DNA of 64,000 bases, taken from positions 1 through 64,000 of the forward strand of contig NZ_JALEGS010000073.1 of NCBI RefSeq assembly GCF_022763345.1. The letters are read 5' to 3'. The notes below the pieces were generated by a model that worked only from the letters and a program-made list of their open reading frames with translations, did no database searches and was not told where the DNA came from. The position numbers and the translations under genes were made by a program. Each line of letters begins with the position of its first letter. The first letter of the stretch is position 1. This document shows, piece by piece, positions 32,668-41,198 of the stretch. Source of the DNA: Phaeodactylibacter sp. GTDB taxonomy: Bacteria; Bacteroidota; Bacteroidia; Chitinophagales; Saprospiraceae.

Positions 32668-34004
32668 AGAAGCGGAGTATTTTGCTGGTGGATGATTCAC
32701 AGGATATGCTGGAAGTCCTGCGGCGGCAGTTAAATGCCCTTCAATACAACACCTTTCAGTCTACCTCCGTCACCGATGCGATTGACCTGCTGCAGCATGC
32801 CCGGATTGACCTGCTCATTACCGACATGCGCATGCCGGGCCTCGATGGTATGCACCTGGTCAAATATGCAAAATCGAACTTTCCTGACTTGCCGGTGCTG
32901 GTCATTACCGGCTTTCCTTCCGTTTCCGGCGCAGTGGAAGCAGTAAAATCAGGCGCACTCGACTATCTGTCCAAACCGTTCACGGCGAAAGAGTTGCAAC
33001 AGGCCGTGCAACAGGTTTTCCGGCAGCAGGCCGGGCAGCCCTCCACTGAGCCCTCCCCAGATGAAGAAGATCAAAAAGCCGTCCATTACCACGGCATAAT
33101 CGGGCAGTCTGCGCCCGTACAGGAACTCATCGACCTGATCGAGCGCATTAAAGACACGCGGGCGACTACCCTGATCCAGGGAGAAAGCGGCACCGGCAAG
33201 GAACTCGTGGCAAGGGCCATTCACTACAGTGGCCCCTACCGGCAAGCCCCATTCGTGACGGTCAACTGCGGAGCGATTCCTGAGCATTTGCTGGAAAGTG
33301 AGCTTTTTGGCTTTGTAAAGGGGGCATTCACTGGCGCGAACGAGACCCGCCCCGGTTTTTTCCACGCGGCTGACGGGGGCACCATTTTTCTGGATGAGAT
33401 TGGGAATGCTTCAGCTGCGGTGCAAACGCGGTTGCTTCGCGTCATTCAGGAAAAAGAGGTCAAAATGGTGGGCACCAATACTGTGCAGAAGGTAGACCTG
33501 CGCGTTATTGCAGCGACCAACAGCGGTTTGTATGCGCTAAGCCAGCAGGGGCAATTCCGGGAAGACCTGTACTATCGCCTGCACGTGATCGACCTGCACA
33601 CGCCTCCTCTCCGTCAGCGCAAGAGCGACCTCCCGCTGCTGATACAACACTTTCTGGACAAATACGCTAAATCCTATGGCCGTCCCAAGCCCGGGGTCAC
33701 TCCAGAGGCTATGCACCGACTGAAAGCGCACGACTGGCCGGGAAACATCCGGGAATTGGAAAACGCGGTGCAACGGGCGCTGATTCTTTGCGATGGCCAG
33801 ATTGAAGTAGCAGACCTGCCTACGTATCTACACGCGGCAGACCGTACCTTAAGAACGGCTCAACCGCAGACCCTGCTTTCGCTTAGGGAACTGGAACAGC
33901 AGCACATCCGGCGTGTCCTCGACGCCGTGGATGGCAACAAAACAGCTGCTGCGAAAATCCTGGGCATTAACCGGAAAACGCTCCGGATCAAGCTAAAGGA
34001 ATAG
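32664..34004 (+). CDS. Sigma-54-dependent response regulator, NtrC family
   Basis: A 446-aa regulator. The receiver domain has phospho-acceptor Asp54 (LLITDMRMPG). The AAA+ domain has Walker A GESGTGKE near residue 173, the sigma-54-contacting GAFTGA loop at about 220-225, DGGTIFLDEIG (Walker B) and PLRQRKSDLPLL. A C-terminal Fis-type helix-turn-helix ends in GNKTAAAKILGINRKTLRIK. All residues needed for sigma-54 activation appear present. The start at 32664 gives a 4-bp overlap with the kinase stop. Its target promoters are not in evidence here. Confidence 0.93.
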   Translation: MKKRSILLVDDSQDMLEVLRRQLNALQYNTFQSTSVTDAIDLLQHARIDLLITDMRMPGLDGMHLVKYAKSNFPDLPVLVITGFPSVSGAVEAVKSGALDYLSKPFTAKELQQAVQQVFRQQAGQPSTEPSPDEEDQKAVHYHGIIGQSAPVQELIDLIERIKDTRATTLIQGESGTGKELVARAIHYSGPYRQAPFVTVNCGAIPEHLLESELFGFVKGAFTGANETRPGFFHAADGGTIFLDEIGNASAAVQTRLLRVIQEKEVKMVGTNTVQKVDLRVIAATNSGLYALSQQGQFREDLYYRLHVIDLHTPPLRQRKSDLPLLIQHFLDKYAKSYGRPKPGVTPEAMHRLKAHDWPGNIRELENAVQRALILCDGQIEVADLPTYLHAADRTLRTAQPQTLLSLRELEQQHIRRVLDAVDGNKTAAAKILGINRKTLRIKLKE

Positions 34005-34039
34005 GATAGCTCTGCAAAAGCCCAAATTCCGCTGCATGT

Positions 34040-34078
34040 CCTGGAAACGCCGGGCTTGTCAAACTTCCAGGTGTTTTT
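34040..34078 (+). terminator. Intrinsic terminator of HdeD-kinase-regulator operon
   Basis: A 7-bp stem (CCTGGAA at 34040-34046 with TTCCAGG at 34065-34071) followed by TGTTTTT, 35 bp after the regulator stop at 34004. Confidence 0.6.
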
Positions 34079-34168
34079 GATCATACGTTCTGAAGATCTA
34101 CGCCTATCTTTACGTCCATTCATCCTAAATTAAGAATGTCCTTGACTTTCATTTAATCCCTTGACCTA

Positions 34169-34948
34169 ATGGAGCCCCGCATTATCGTCACCATAGCCTT
34201 ATTGAGTGTACTGGTTATTCTTTTTTTCGTCTGGTTCGTTCGAAAGAGAAAGCGCCCCACCGGCCCCTTTCCAGAGGCATGGCGGAATATTTTGCTGGAA
34301 AACGTCCACTTTTACCGTCAATTAACGTCCGAAGAACGAGCCCGTTTCGAATCAGAAATCCAATTCTTTTTTCAGGAAATCACGATCACGGGGGTAGATG
34401 TAGAACTGACGGATACCGATCGACTGCTGGTAGCTGCGAGCGGGGTAATCCCACTCTTTGGTTTCCCCGGCTGGCATTACCGCAACCTTAACGAGGTGCT
34501 CCTCTATAACGACCGCTTCAACCTCGACTTCCAGACAGATGGCGAAGGACGAAACATCAACGGCATGGTAGGCACCGGCAGTATGCAGCGTATGATGATC
34601 CTTTCCCGGCGGGCACTGCATAAGGGCTTCAGGCACGCCGACAGCCGCAATGTGGGGATTCATGAATTTGTGCACCTGCTGGATAAGTTCGACGGAGACA
34701 CAGATGGCCTACCCGCTCAGTTAATGGAGCGACAGTACACCATTCCCTGGCTGAAATTTGTACACAAAGAGATGGAGGCCATTCGCAGGCGCAAATCTGA
34801 CATCCGTCCCTATGGGGCGACCAACGAAGCCGAATTTTTTAGCGTAGTTAGCGAGTACTTTTTCGAGCGGCCTGCCCAACTCCGCCGCAAGCATCCCGAG
34901 TTATACGAATTGCTGGAGGAGATTTTCAGGCAGGATCCGTTGGATTAA
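34169..34948 (+). CDS. mtfA: MtfA-like zinc peptidase (family M90)
   Basis: A 259-aa protein with one N-terminal membrane segment (IVTIALLSVLVILFFVWFV) followed by a cytoplasmic metallopeptidase domain. The zinc site is HEFVH (His165, Glu166, His169), and the downstream helix NEAEFFSVVSEYFFERP supplies the third ligand Glu, as in E. coli MtfA. E. coli MtfA lacks the membrane anchor and interacts with the glucose-operon repressor Mlc; no Mlc is seen here, so the substrate may differ. It converges with the hydrolase gene 8 bp downstream. Confidence 0.88.
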   Translation: MEPRIIVTIALLSVLVILFFVWFVRKRKRPTGPFPEAWRNILLENVHFYRQLTSEERARFESEIQFFFQEITITGVDVELTDTDRLLVAASGVIPLFGFPGWHYRNLNEVLLYNDRFNLDFQTDGEGRNINGMVGTGSMQRMMILSRRALHKGFRHADSRNVGIHEFVHLLDKFDGDTDGLPAQLMERQYTIPWLKFVHKEMEAIRRRKSDIRPYGATNEAEFFSVVSEYFFERPAQLRRKHPELYELLEEIFRQDPLD

Positions 34949-34956
34949 TCTTCTGG

Positions 34957-35892
34957 TCAATTCAGAAAATCACTGATCAGTCCGTTGACCACCTGAGCCT
35001 GCTCATAATGGACGAAGTGCCCGGCTTTGTCAATCATATGCAAGGTAGCATTTGGCAGCTGTTCCACCCCTTTCTGACCGATACTCTCAGTGGTGCCCCC
35101 ATTCAGGAAGCGGTTGGGGATGAGGTTGTCCTGATGCCCGAAGACGGCCAGTACCGGCTGCTCAATCTGCGGCAGGTAGTCGAAGACCGGCTCGTCGACC
35201 ATGCCTTTTACGCATTCAGGTATGATGTAGCAATAAGCATCAAAGTCTTCTGCATGGCGCATCGCGATGCGGTCGGTAATCATAAATTCGGCATCTTCCG
35301 GCATATCGTAGAAATTCCAGGCGATATTGGTCTTGATCTGGTCTACGGTGGTCAGCTTCACCCCGGTAGGCGTGAGTACCTCACGGAACCACTGCCGCTC
35401 GCCTTTATGGAAGGTCTCGAAGCCCGCCGGTGCCACCAATACCAGTTTTTCCACCTTTTCGGGATAGGACAGGGCGGTGGTCATCGCGATTTGGCCACCC
35501 ATGGAGTGGCCAGCCAGCGTGGCTTTTTCCAAACCAAGGGCTGCCATAAAATCTTTCACGATAGTGGCGTAATAGGTCATGCTTGCCTCGTATTTCCCCT
35601 TGCTCGATTTGCCGTAGCCGGGCAGGTCGATGGCAATACAACGGTAGCGGTCTTTCAGGCCTTCTATGTTGTTTTTCCATGCCGGAGCGTAACTGCCCAG
35701 GCCATGGATAAAAATAATGGGTTCGCCTTTCCCTTCGTCAAAGTAGGCCACGGTCTCTCCGGTTTCCAGCTCCACTTTTTGAGTTTGGAAAGGATAGGGA
35801 ATGTCCTCAAAAGTCTGCACCTGGGGTACCTTTTGAGACCAGCTGCAACTGCTCAGGAAAAGGAGGCTGAGGAGGAAAAGTGTATTTTTCAT
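34957..35892 (-). CDS. Alpha/beta hydrolase lipoprotein
   Basis: A 311-aa lipoprotein (LLFLSSC, Cys16) with an alpha/beta-hydrolase fold: oxyanion HG at 63-64 (FIHGLGS), nucleophile elbow GHSMGG (Ser130), a likely acid Asp near 255 (FGHQDNLIP) and catalytic His292 (DKAGHFVH). Likely an envelope-anchored esterase or lipase of unknown substrate. It follows the outer-membrane protein gene at 35921 by 28 bp, so the two probably form an operon. Confidence 0.87.
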   Translation of the reverse strand: MKNTLFLLSLLFLSSCSWSQKVPQVQTFEDIPYPFQTQKVELETGETVAYFDEGKGEPIIFIHGLGSYAPAWKNNIEGLKDRYRCIAIDLPGYGKSSKGKYEASMTYYATIVKDFMAALGLEKATLAGHSMGGQIAMTTALSYPEKVEKLVLVAPAGFETFHKGERQWFREVLTPTGVKLTTVDQIKTNIAWNFYDMPEDAEFMITDRIAMRHAEDFDAYCYIIPECVKGMVDEPVFDYLPQIEQPVLAVFGHQDNLIPNRFLNGGTTESIGQKGVEQLPNATLHMIDKAGHFVHYEQAQVVNGLISDFLN

Positions 35893-35920
35893 CTGGACTT
35901 CTGCTTTTTTGAGATTCAGG

Positions 35921-37486
35921 TTAAAACATCAACCACTTAAAAACGACGAGTGCGGTGTAGGGGTCAACCGGCCGGATATCCTCCCCTCCGTTCACTGCCG
36001 GGCTGTCGTAGAAATCGCCCAGCCACAGGTAGGCGCCGTGGAGTTCTATTTCCATCAATGTACCCAGGGTATAGCCGACTTTAAAATTGCCTTCCACGCC
36101 CATAAACTGCCCGCCTCTTGCCGGTGCAACGTTGCTGATGGCCATAGCCATGCCTACTTTGCCGTTCAGCTTGTAGGGGATAAAATCGCGGCTGAGGTTT
36201 ACCGTACCTCCGGTCAGGCCAAAGCCCATATTGGAAATATCCGTCACCGCAGCCACATAGCGGTTCACCACATTGGCATGCGGAAAAAGTAGATAGCCGC
36301 CGTGCGCCACATTTAACCCACCGGGCGTTGCCCAGGTATTGCCGGTCATGACGCCACTGTAGCGGTCATCGCTGATGCCATTATCATCGCCACTTGTAAA
36401 CATCAGGTCAGTAGAAATCGCATCATTGGGCGTTTTGCCGTAGCGGTAGCCCAGGCGGAGATTGGCGCCCAGCCCGCCGATTGAGGGACCGTCTCCCCAG
36501 GTACCTTCTTCCTGTAGTTGGGTGCGCCCGAGATTATAATTGACGTAGCCCGACAGGAACCAGGTGTCCGCCATCTGACTCAGATTGTAGTCGAAGTAAG
36601 TACCCAGCCAGGCCACATCAGCCCGGTACCGTCTGCTGCCAAAAGGAAAACGGTAGGTGCCGTTGTAAAGCGAAAGGGTGCTGTTGAGCCCCTGCCCCAG
36701 AATGGAAGGCCCGCCCTGCCCGTTGGAGCGGTCGCGGACGTAGTAGAGGGAGCCGCCCCAATGCCATTTGGTACCCAGTGACCGCTGATAGGTGAACTCT
36801 GCCATGTGCACATCGTCCACCCGCTGAATGCTGTTCTCATAAAGCTGGAAGAAGCCGGCTTTCCACTGATGGTAATCGGCATTTTGCCGCACGGTAATGC
36901 CCACACCGTCCGTACCCCAGTAGTTGAGGCGATAGGCCGAGTTGAGCATGTCATCGAAGAAGGTACGATAGGGATTGTAAGGCGTGTCAAACATCCGCTG
37001 TAAGCCCAGATTGATGGCCCAGCCCGGTGCGGGAACATACTCCAGCTCCAGATTTTGGGTCTGCAGGTTGACCTGATCGCCGGAAGGAGCTGAGCCTGAG
37101 TTACCACCGGTGCCATAAGCCACATCGCCCCAGGTGTAATCAATTTCAAAGGATGCCCGAAGGGTGACGCGGTTGTCAAACAGTTTAGGCTTGTAAATGA
37201 AGAAGGGCAGGATGCGCTGCTCAAAGAAGGAAGCCGTCAGCGAATCAGAAGTCGTTGTGGTATTTTGCCCAAACAACCGCCCAATCACCTGCCCCTGCAG
37301 GAAGTCATTGGTCGGGAAAATGTTGCTGTTGTTGTAGTGGTTATAGAAAAAAGCAATGTACTGGAATTCCTTATCGGACTCTTCCGGAATCGCCTCTTCC
37401 AGTTGCTTAAAGTAGGGGGGAATCTGTGCCGAAGCGGCAAAGGGCAGGCACAGCAGCAGCAGTAGCCAAAGTTGCCGGTTTTTCAT
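35921..37486 (-). CDS. Predicted outer-membrane beta-barrel protein
   Basis: A 521-aa protein with signal peptide (WLLLLLCLPFAASAQ). The rest alternates hydrophobic and polar residues with many aromatics and Gly (for example YIAFFYNHYNNSNIF, DVAWLGTYFDYNLSQ, GLGANLRLGYRYGK) and ends in LVVFKWLMF, a typical outer-membrane barrel end. It has no TonB box or plug. Probably a porin or exporter; family not recognised. It is the first gene of an operon with the hydrolase lipoprotein. Confidence 0.75.
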   Translation of the reverse strand: MKNRQLWLLLLLCLPFAASAQIPPYFKQLEEAIPEESDKEFQYIAFFYNHYNNSNIFPTNDFLQGQVIGRLFGQNTTTTSDSLTASFFEQRILPFFIYKPKLFDNRVTLRASFEIDYTWGDVAYGTGGNSGSAPSGDQVNLQTQNLELEYVPAPGWAINLGLQRMFDTPYNPYRTFFDDMLNSAYRLNYWGTDGVGITVRQNADYHQWKAGFFQLYENSIQRVDDVHMAEFTYQRSLGTKWHWGGSLYYVRDRSNGQGGPSILGQGLNSTLSLYNGTYRFPFGSRRYRADVAWLGTYFDYNLSQMADTWFLSGYVNYNLGRTQLQEEGTWGDGPSIGGLGANLRLGYRYGKTPNDAISTDLMFTSGDDNGISDDRYSGVMTGNTWATPGGLNVAHGGYLLFPHANVVNRYVAAVTDISNMGFGLTGGTVNLSRDFIPYKLNGKVGMAMAISNVAPARGGQFMGVEGNFKVGYTLGTLMEIELHGAYLWLGDFYDSPAVNGGEDIRPVDPYTALVVFKWLMF

Positions 37487-37522
37487 GGTAGGGTAGGGAT
37501 TGGTTTTGCTGGTTGGGAAAGG

Positions 37523-37559
37523 AAAAGGCGCAGCACAAATGACTGTACTGCGCCTTTTT
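37523..37559. terminator. Bidirectional terminator between lipoprotein and outer-membrane protein genes
   Basis: An 11-bp perfect stem (AAAAGGCGCAG at 37523-37533 with CTGCGCCTTTT at 37548-37558). Read on the minus strand it ends in a short T run. It lies 16 bp after the stop of the lipoprotein gene at 37575. Confidence 0.8.
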
Positions 37560-37574
37560 GAAAACTATGGATTG

Positions 37575-38147
37575 CTACTCAATTTTCTCGTACGTCTGAA
37601 TATTCAGGTTGCCCAGGGCACCGCCGTTGGTGCTGCCAAAGCCCCCTGCAGCGGTAGGTGGCACAGCACCGATATCAGGTGCAGTTTGTACAATTTCGTA
37701 ACGCATGGTCGTGCCATTGATCTCAAAGATACCAACGGAAGTCAGTGCAGCAGGCGCAGACTGATTCACCGTAATGTCCCAGATATCAGCTGTTCCACTT
37801 TCCGTTTGCTCGTAGGTACCCTCGAGGGTCAGCAAAGCGCCGGAAGTGTCATATTGCTCAACAGTATAAGTCAGGTCGGTGCGGAACTCCGCGTAGATGC
37901 TATCTGTACCAAAGAGGTTGACCAGCAGGGGGGCTACATTAGCGCCGGAGCTCTGCCATTGGCCCTGAATACCCACTTCACAAGGGTCACAAGTACCCCC
38001 GCAGTCGATACCTGTTTCGTCACCGTTTTGGATACCATCGGTACAGGTAGGTTCCGGTTCGTTATCGCCATCGTCATCACAGCCCGTCCAGGTTACCATA
38101 GCGCCGGTAAGGGCGAAGAGCATCAGCAAAAATTTAAAATTCTTCAT
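37575..38147 (-). CDS. Lipoprotein with DGIQNGDETGIDCGG cysteine motif
   Basis: A 190-aa lipoprotein (ALTGAMVTWTGC, Cys23). Directly after the anchor come an acidic run and the Cys-rich motif TCTDGIQNGDETGIDCGG, then CDPC, a small motif that recurs in exported Bacteroidota proteins and may bind Ca2+ or form disulfides. A lipocalin-like beta region follows (IQGQWQSSG, YTVEQYDTSGALLTLEGTY). The open frame continues 41 codons upstream, but the signal peptide fixes the start at 38147. Function unknown. Confidence 0.82.
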   Translation of the reverse strand: MKNFKFLLMLFALTGAMVTWTGCDDDGDNEPEPTCTDGIQNGDETGIDCGGTCDPCEVGIQGQWQSSGANVAPLLVNLFGTDSIYAEFRTDLTYTVEQYDTSGALLTLEGTYEQTESGTADIWDITVNQSAPAALTSVGIFEINGTTMRYEIVQTAPDIGAVPPTAAGGFGSTNGGALGNLNIQTYEKIE

Positions 38148-38176
38148 AGCGGTAAATTTGATTTTAGTCTGGTTTG

Positions 38177-38216
38177 CAAAATTAATTTTGGAAAGCGCCG
38201 GTCTTTTCAAAAGACC
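38177..38216 (-). promoter_or_regulatory. Candidate promoter with overlapping palindrome
   Basis: On the minus strand TAATTTTG (38184-38177) matches the TAnnTTTG -7 box, 30 nt upstream of the lipoprotein ATG. Where the -33 element would lie is a perfect 17-bp palindrome GGTCTTTTCAAAAGACC (38200-38216), a plausible operator. The best upstream TTTG lies inside the palindrome at 23-bp spacing, slightly long. Confidence 0.45.
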
Positions 38217-38414
38217 TTTACGGTAAAGCGAATGTAAGAAAGCCCAATATCGGGAGTAATCAAATGACAAAAATCAAAGGGTTGACTTAAAATTTAATCT
38301 ATTCAAAAAATGATCTTAAACCATTAACAACCAATATTTTAAATTCAGAATTAAATTACCCGACTTAAACACAAAAACAAACCCACCCAAAACATAAATG
38401 CCCTGCCGAAGTTG

Positions 38415-38765
38415 ATGACCAAAAAACGTATGGAAAAACCTTCACATAAAATTATCGTCACCCAACTCGATGGCCAACAGGTGAGCTTTCAGGCAGCACC
38501 CGGCACCAACCTCCGGCAAGCTTTGCTGCAGCAGGGCATCAGCCCCTACACTTCCTACACCCCCCGGCTCAACTGTGGCGGCCGGGGCCTGTGTGCCACT
38601 TGCGGCGTATGGATCAATGGCGAAGCCCCTGCCCCACAGCATTGGCATGACAAAGCCGCCCGGCGCTTCGGCTACCCCCGCCTTAGCTGTCAGGTGACGA
38701 TAGACCGGGACCTGGAAGTGGAAATGGTGGAGAAGTGGATTTGGGGCGGGCGGCGGAAGAGTTAG
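38415..38765 (+). CDS. 2Fe-2S ferredoxin
   Basis: A 116-aa plant/adrenodoxin-type ferredoxin. The cluster ligands are Cys54, Cys60 and Cys63 (NCGGRGLCATCG) and Cys92 (RLSCQV), the usual C-x5-C-x2-C...C pattern, with the beta-grasp N-terminus IIVTQLDGQQVSFQ. It carries electrons in the cytosol; partners are unknown. The ATG at 38415 is used; an ATG five codons later would also fit. It is transcribed alone, convergent with a small gene 21 bp downstream. Confidence 0.87.
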   Translation: MTKKRMEKPSHKIIVTQLDGQQVSFQAAPGTNLRQALLQQGISPYTSYTPRLNCGGRGLCATCGVWINGEAPAPQHWHDKAARRFGYPRLSCQVTIDRDLEVEMVEKWIWGGRRKS

Positions 38766-38786
38766 ATGGATAATCTACCCTTATTA

Positions 38787-39011
38787 TCAAACCCCACAAC
38801 CCGGCGCACGCCAGTCGTCCACATCCTGCCGCAGTTTTTTCAGGTAGGCGGTGATCGCATCTGTACCGGCAATCACTTTGTCGTGCTCCCTTAGTTCCGG
38901 TTCCTTCAGCTCAGGCGAAGCTTGCAAGCGGTAGGCGACGACCATCTCCCGGAGCTGGCTTTCCCAGCTTTCCACTTCCTTATCGTACTCCGGATAGCAA
39001 ATAGTGATCAT
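38787..39011 (-). CDS. Small conserved-looking hypothetical protein
   Basis: A 74-aa acidic protein (MITICYPEYDKEVESWESQL, ending DDWRAPGCGV) with no signal peptide. It starts like a thioredoxin-fold strand and ends with a Cys-containing tail. Coding is supported by amino-acid composition and a good ATG. It is convergent with the ferredoxin gene (21-bp gap), and a plus-strand-type terminator lies just upstream of its start. Function unknown. Confidence 0.6.
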   Translation of the reverse strand: MITICYPEYDKEVESWESQLREMVVAYRLQASPELKEPELREHDKVIAGTDAITAYLKKLRQDVDDWRAPGCGV

Positions 39012-39072
39012 TTTTTGTAACGTTTTGAATGGGTCGGGTATAAAGAAAGTGAAGAATAGGTAGATGTCTTAG

Positions 39073-39108
39073 GAGCGCCGCCGGGGGGACCAGGCGGTGC
39101 TCTTTTTT
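39073..39108 (+). terminator. Plus-strand intrinsic terminator without an adjacent plus-strand gene
   Basis: Stem GAGCGCCGCC (39073-39082) with GGCGGTGCTC (39093-39102), one wobble pair, then six T. The nearest plus-strand gene is the ferredoxin ending at 38765, with the minus-strand 74-aa gene between them. The ferredoxin transcript may therefore run antisense through that gene. Confidence 0.65.
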
Positions 39109-39116
39109 AGACCGTC

Positions 39117-41063
39117 TTAGTCCAAAAACCGCCAGTTGATCCCAATCCGGAAGACCGCCCGGTGGTAAGGATACAGCGCTGTTTGGTAGAAATAATCATC
39201 CAAAAAAGCAGCCGTGCCGTTTTCCCATTTGAAAAAGGCCCGGAACCGGGTAACTTTCATCAGGAAGAACGCATCCGCTGCAGGGTAGAAAGGGATGGTC
39301 TGCTCGTCCTGCAGCTGAAACTGCCCGGTGATAGGGTTGTAGTAATTGGCGCGGAAAGCTTCATTATAGCGCAGGTCCACGCCCAGCTTGACATCCAGGA
39401 CCCGGAACCACTTACCGGAATAGTAAAAGCTGTGCTTCCCAAAGAAGGTGGGCAGGCGCAGGACCTCCTGTGAGGACTGCTGCAGGGCAAACAAGTTATC
39501 GAAGTGCAGGTTCCAGAACAGGTTGAAGTTTTTCTCGACGATCAACTGCCCAATGCTAATGGGCACGCCGGTCTGTTGCGGTAGTCCGTCCGTACCGAAG
39601 TAGATGAAGTTGTTGAGCAGGTGATAGCGCGCCTCGGCACTAAATTGAATGCCCGGCAAAATATACTTGCCCTGCAGGGTTGTAGACAGGGTTTTATCAA
39701 AGTTATTGCGGTAAAGCTGACGCTCAGAAAGGTACATGCGGTGCTGCATAAGGGTAGGGCTATACAACTGACTAACGCCCCTGAGCTCCAGCTGACCAAG
39801 CTTTTTGAAATCAAAGAACAAGTCGCCGCTTACCCGGTAGTCCCCGGCATTCGCCAGCAGGCCCAGGTGCCCCCGCAAATCGATCAGCAGGCGTTCACTT
39901 GGATTGAGGCGGTAGCGCCCCGTCAGAAAGAGGTTATTCAGGGTGGAATCCCCATTGGTCTGCACCAGCTGATGCAGGGTATGCACAGCACCCACTTCCA
40001 GCAAGTCACGCTGCTGTACGGCCTCGTCTCTGCCCTCCCCCCTCAGCTTAAAGGTCGCCAGTTTGAACTCATTCTCGTACTGCCGGTGGCGCAGGTAAAA
40101 CCGGGCACCCCGTGGGTCGATCAGAAAGGCCGGGAAGCGGTTGTAGAAACTGTCCACTGCAGGGTTATAAGCATCGGCATATTTGTACAGGCTGTTTTGG
40201 AAACGAGCCTTATGGGCAATCGTGTAAGCCCGGCGCGTCCCTTTGATGGAATCCTGCCCCCCACCGAAGCGGTAGTAATGCGTGTAGGACACTTCGCGGT
40301 GCGAGTGACGGGTGCGGGCATCGCCCAGAAGCACTTCGGCAGCGCTTGGGCTGCTGAATTCACCGCCCAAAGCAGGCTCTTCCCACACCCCGCCGTTATC
40401 TTCCATTTGAATGGTATTGGCGGCTACGCTGAAAAAGGCCTCATAGCGGTTATTGGGGTGCTGAAACCAAAGCCCGTTGTTGAAGGTAGTATTCCGTACG
40501 TTCTGATTGGGGTACTGCGTGTTCTCTCCAAACTGTGTAATACGGTCGTAGTCCAGCGTATAGTTGAGCCCGTTGGCAAAGTTGCGGGAGAAGTCGGCCT
40601 TGGTGTAGCTATCTGCCTGCTCGGAGCCTATGGTGTGGGCGAAAATAGAAACCGGCTTTTCCAGCCGATAGTATTTCAGCTGATCGCCATTAGTCATGTA
40701 CAGATCGTACTGATGCTGCCCGATATCAAAGCCCCGGCGTTCGGGCACCTCAAAAACGATAGGCTCATGGGCCGACCCCAGAATACCCAGCTGCCGGTAA
40801 TCGAGCCGGCGTCGGCGGGTGGGGTCATACTGTCGGAAGAAATCGTCGAGGGTCGTGTCCGAAAAAGGGATTTCCAGATTGGGATTGTCTGCATAAAAGT
40901 AGAACACATCAAAGGTGTCGAGGAGAACATCCAACTGATCGAGCCCCTGCTGCTGCCCTTGTTGCTGTTGCTGCCGGTTCGCACCGGGGAACTGTGCCGA
41001 AGCCATATGTGGCAGGGCAAGCAGCGCAGCAATCAGGGGCAATAAGGACAGAATCGGCTTCAT
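39117..41063 (-). CDS. Porin_10-like outer-membrane protein
   Basis: A 648-aa protein with signal peptide (ILSLLPLIAALLALPHMASAQ), then a Gln-rich stretch (NRQQQQQGQQQG). The conserved start DVFYFYADNPNLEIPFSDTT and the pattern of strands with aromatic ends, finishing FRIGINWRFLD, match the Bacteroidota putative porin family Porin_10. It is likely an outer-membrane barrel. The start at 41063 is chosen for the signal peptide; the frame is open 20 codons upstream. It has a minus-strand TATCTTTG -7 box just upstream. Confidence 0.82.
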   Translation of the reverse strand: MKPILSLLPLIAALLALPHMASAQFPGANRQQQQQGQQQGLDQLDVLLDTFDVFYFYADNPNLEIPFSDTTLDDFFRQYDPTRRRRLDYRQLGILGSAHEPIVFEVPERRGFDIGQHQYDLYMTNGDQLKYYRLEKPVSIFAHTIGSEQADSYTKADFSRNFANGLNYTLDYDRITQFGENTQYPNQNVRNTTFNNGLWFQHPNNRYEAFFSVAANTIQMEDNGGVWEEPALGGEFSSPSAAEVLLGDARTRHSHREVSYTHYYRFGGGQDSIKGTRRAYTIAHKARFQNSLYKYADAYNPAVDSFYNRFPAFLIDPRGARFYLRHRQYENEFKLATFKLRGEGRDEAVQQRDLLEVGAVHTLHQLVQTNGDSTLNNLFLTGRYRLNPSERLLIDLRGHLGLLANAGDYRVSGDLFFDFKKLGQLELRGVSQLYSPTLMQHRMYLSERQLYRNNFDKTLSTTLQGKYILPGIQFSAEARYHLLNNFIYFGTDGLPQQTGVPISIGQLIVEKNFNLFWNLHFDNLFALQQSSQEVLRLPTFFGKHSFYYSGKWFRVLDVKLGVDLRYNEAFRANYYNPITGQFQLQDEQTIPFYPAADAFFLMKVTRFRAFFKWENGTAAFLDDYFYQTALYPYHRAVFRIGINWRFLD

Positions 41064-41081
41064 GCAGTTCTTTTGAGGCGG

Positions 41082-41089
41082 CAAAGATA
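41082..41089 (-). promoter_or_regulatory. Candidate -7 box of porin gene
   Basis: Minus-strand TATCTTTG, an exact TAnnTTTG match, 18 nt upstream of the porin ATG at 41063. No clear -33 TTG at the expected distance. Confidence 0.4.
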
Positions 41090-41198
41090 GGAAGAAAACG
41101 CATGTAGCGCAGTATCTATGCAACGGAAGCCAACGCTTAACATTTTGTTGAGCTTTACAAGGGAAGAGGCGGAGTGGTTTTACCCCGCCCTCCTGATT

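Noticed and set aside
35008..35940. 310-aa plus-strand frame
   Set aside because: It is antisense to the alpha/beta hydrolase lipoprotein.
39621..41045. 474-aa plus-strand frame
   Set aside because: It is antisense to the Porin_10-like gene, which has a signal peptide and family features on the other strand.
41168..41189. GC-rich hairpin after the choice-of-anchor-B gene
   Set aside because: Only a 7-bp stem with a wobble and a poor T-tract on the minus strand, so it is too weak to list as a terminator.
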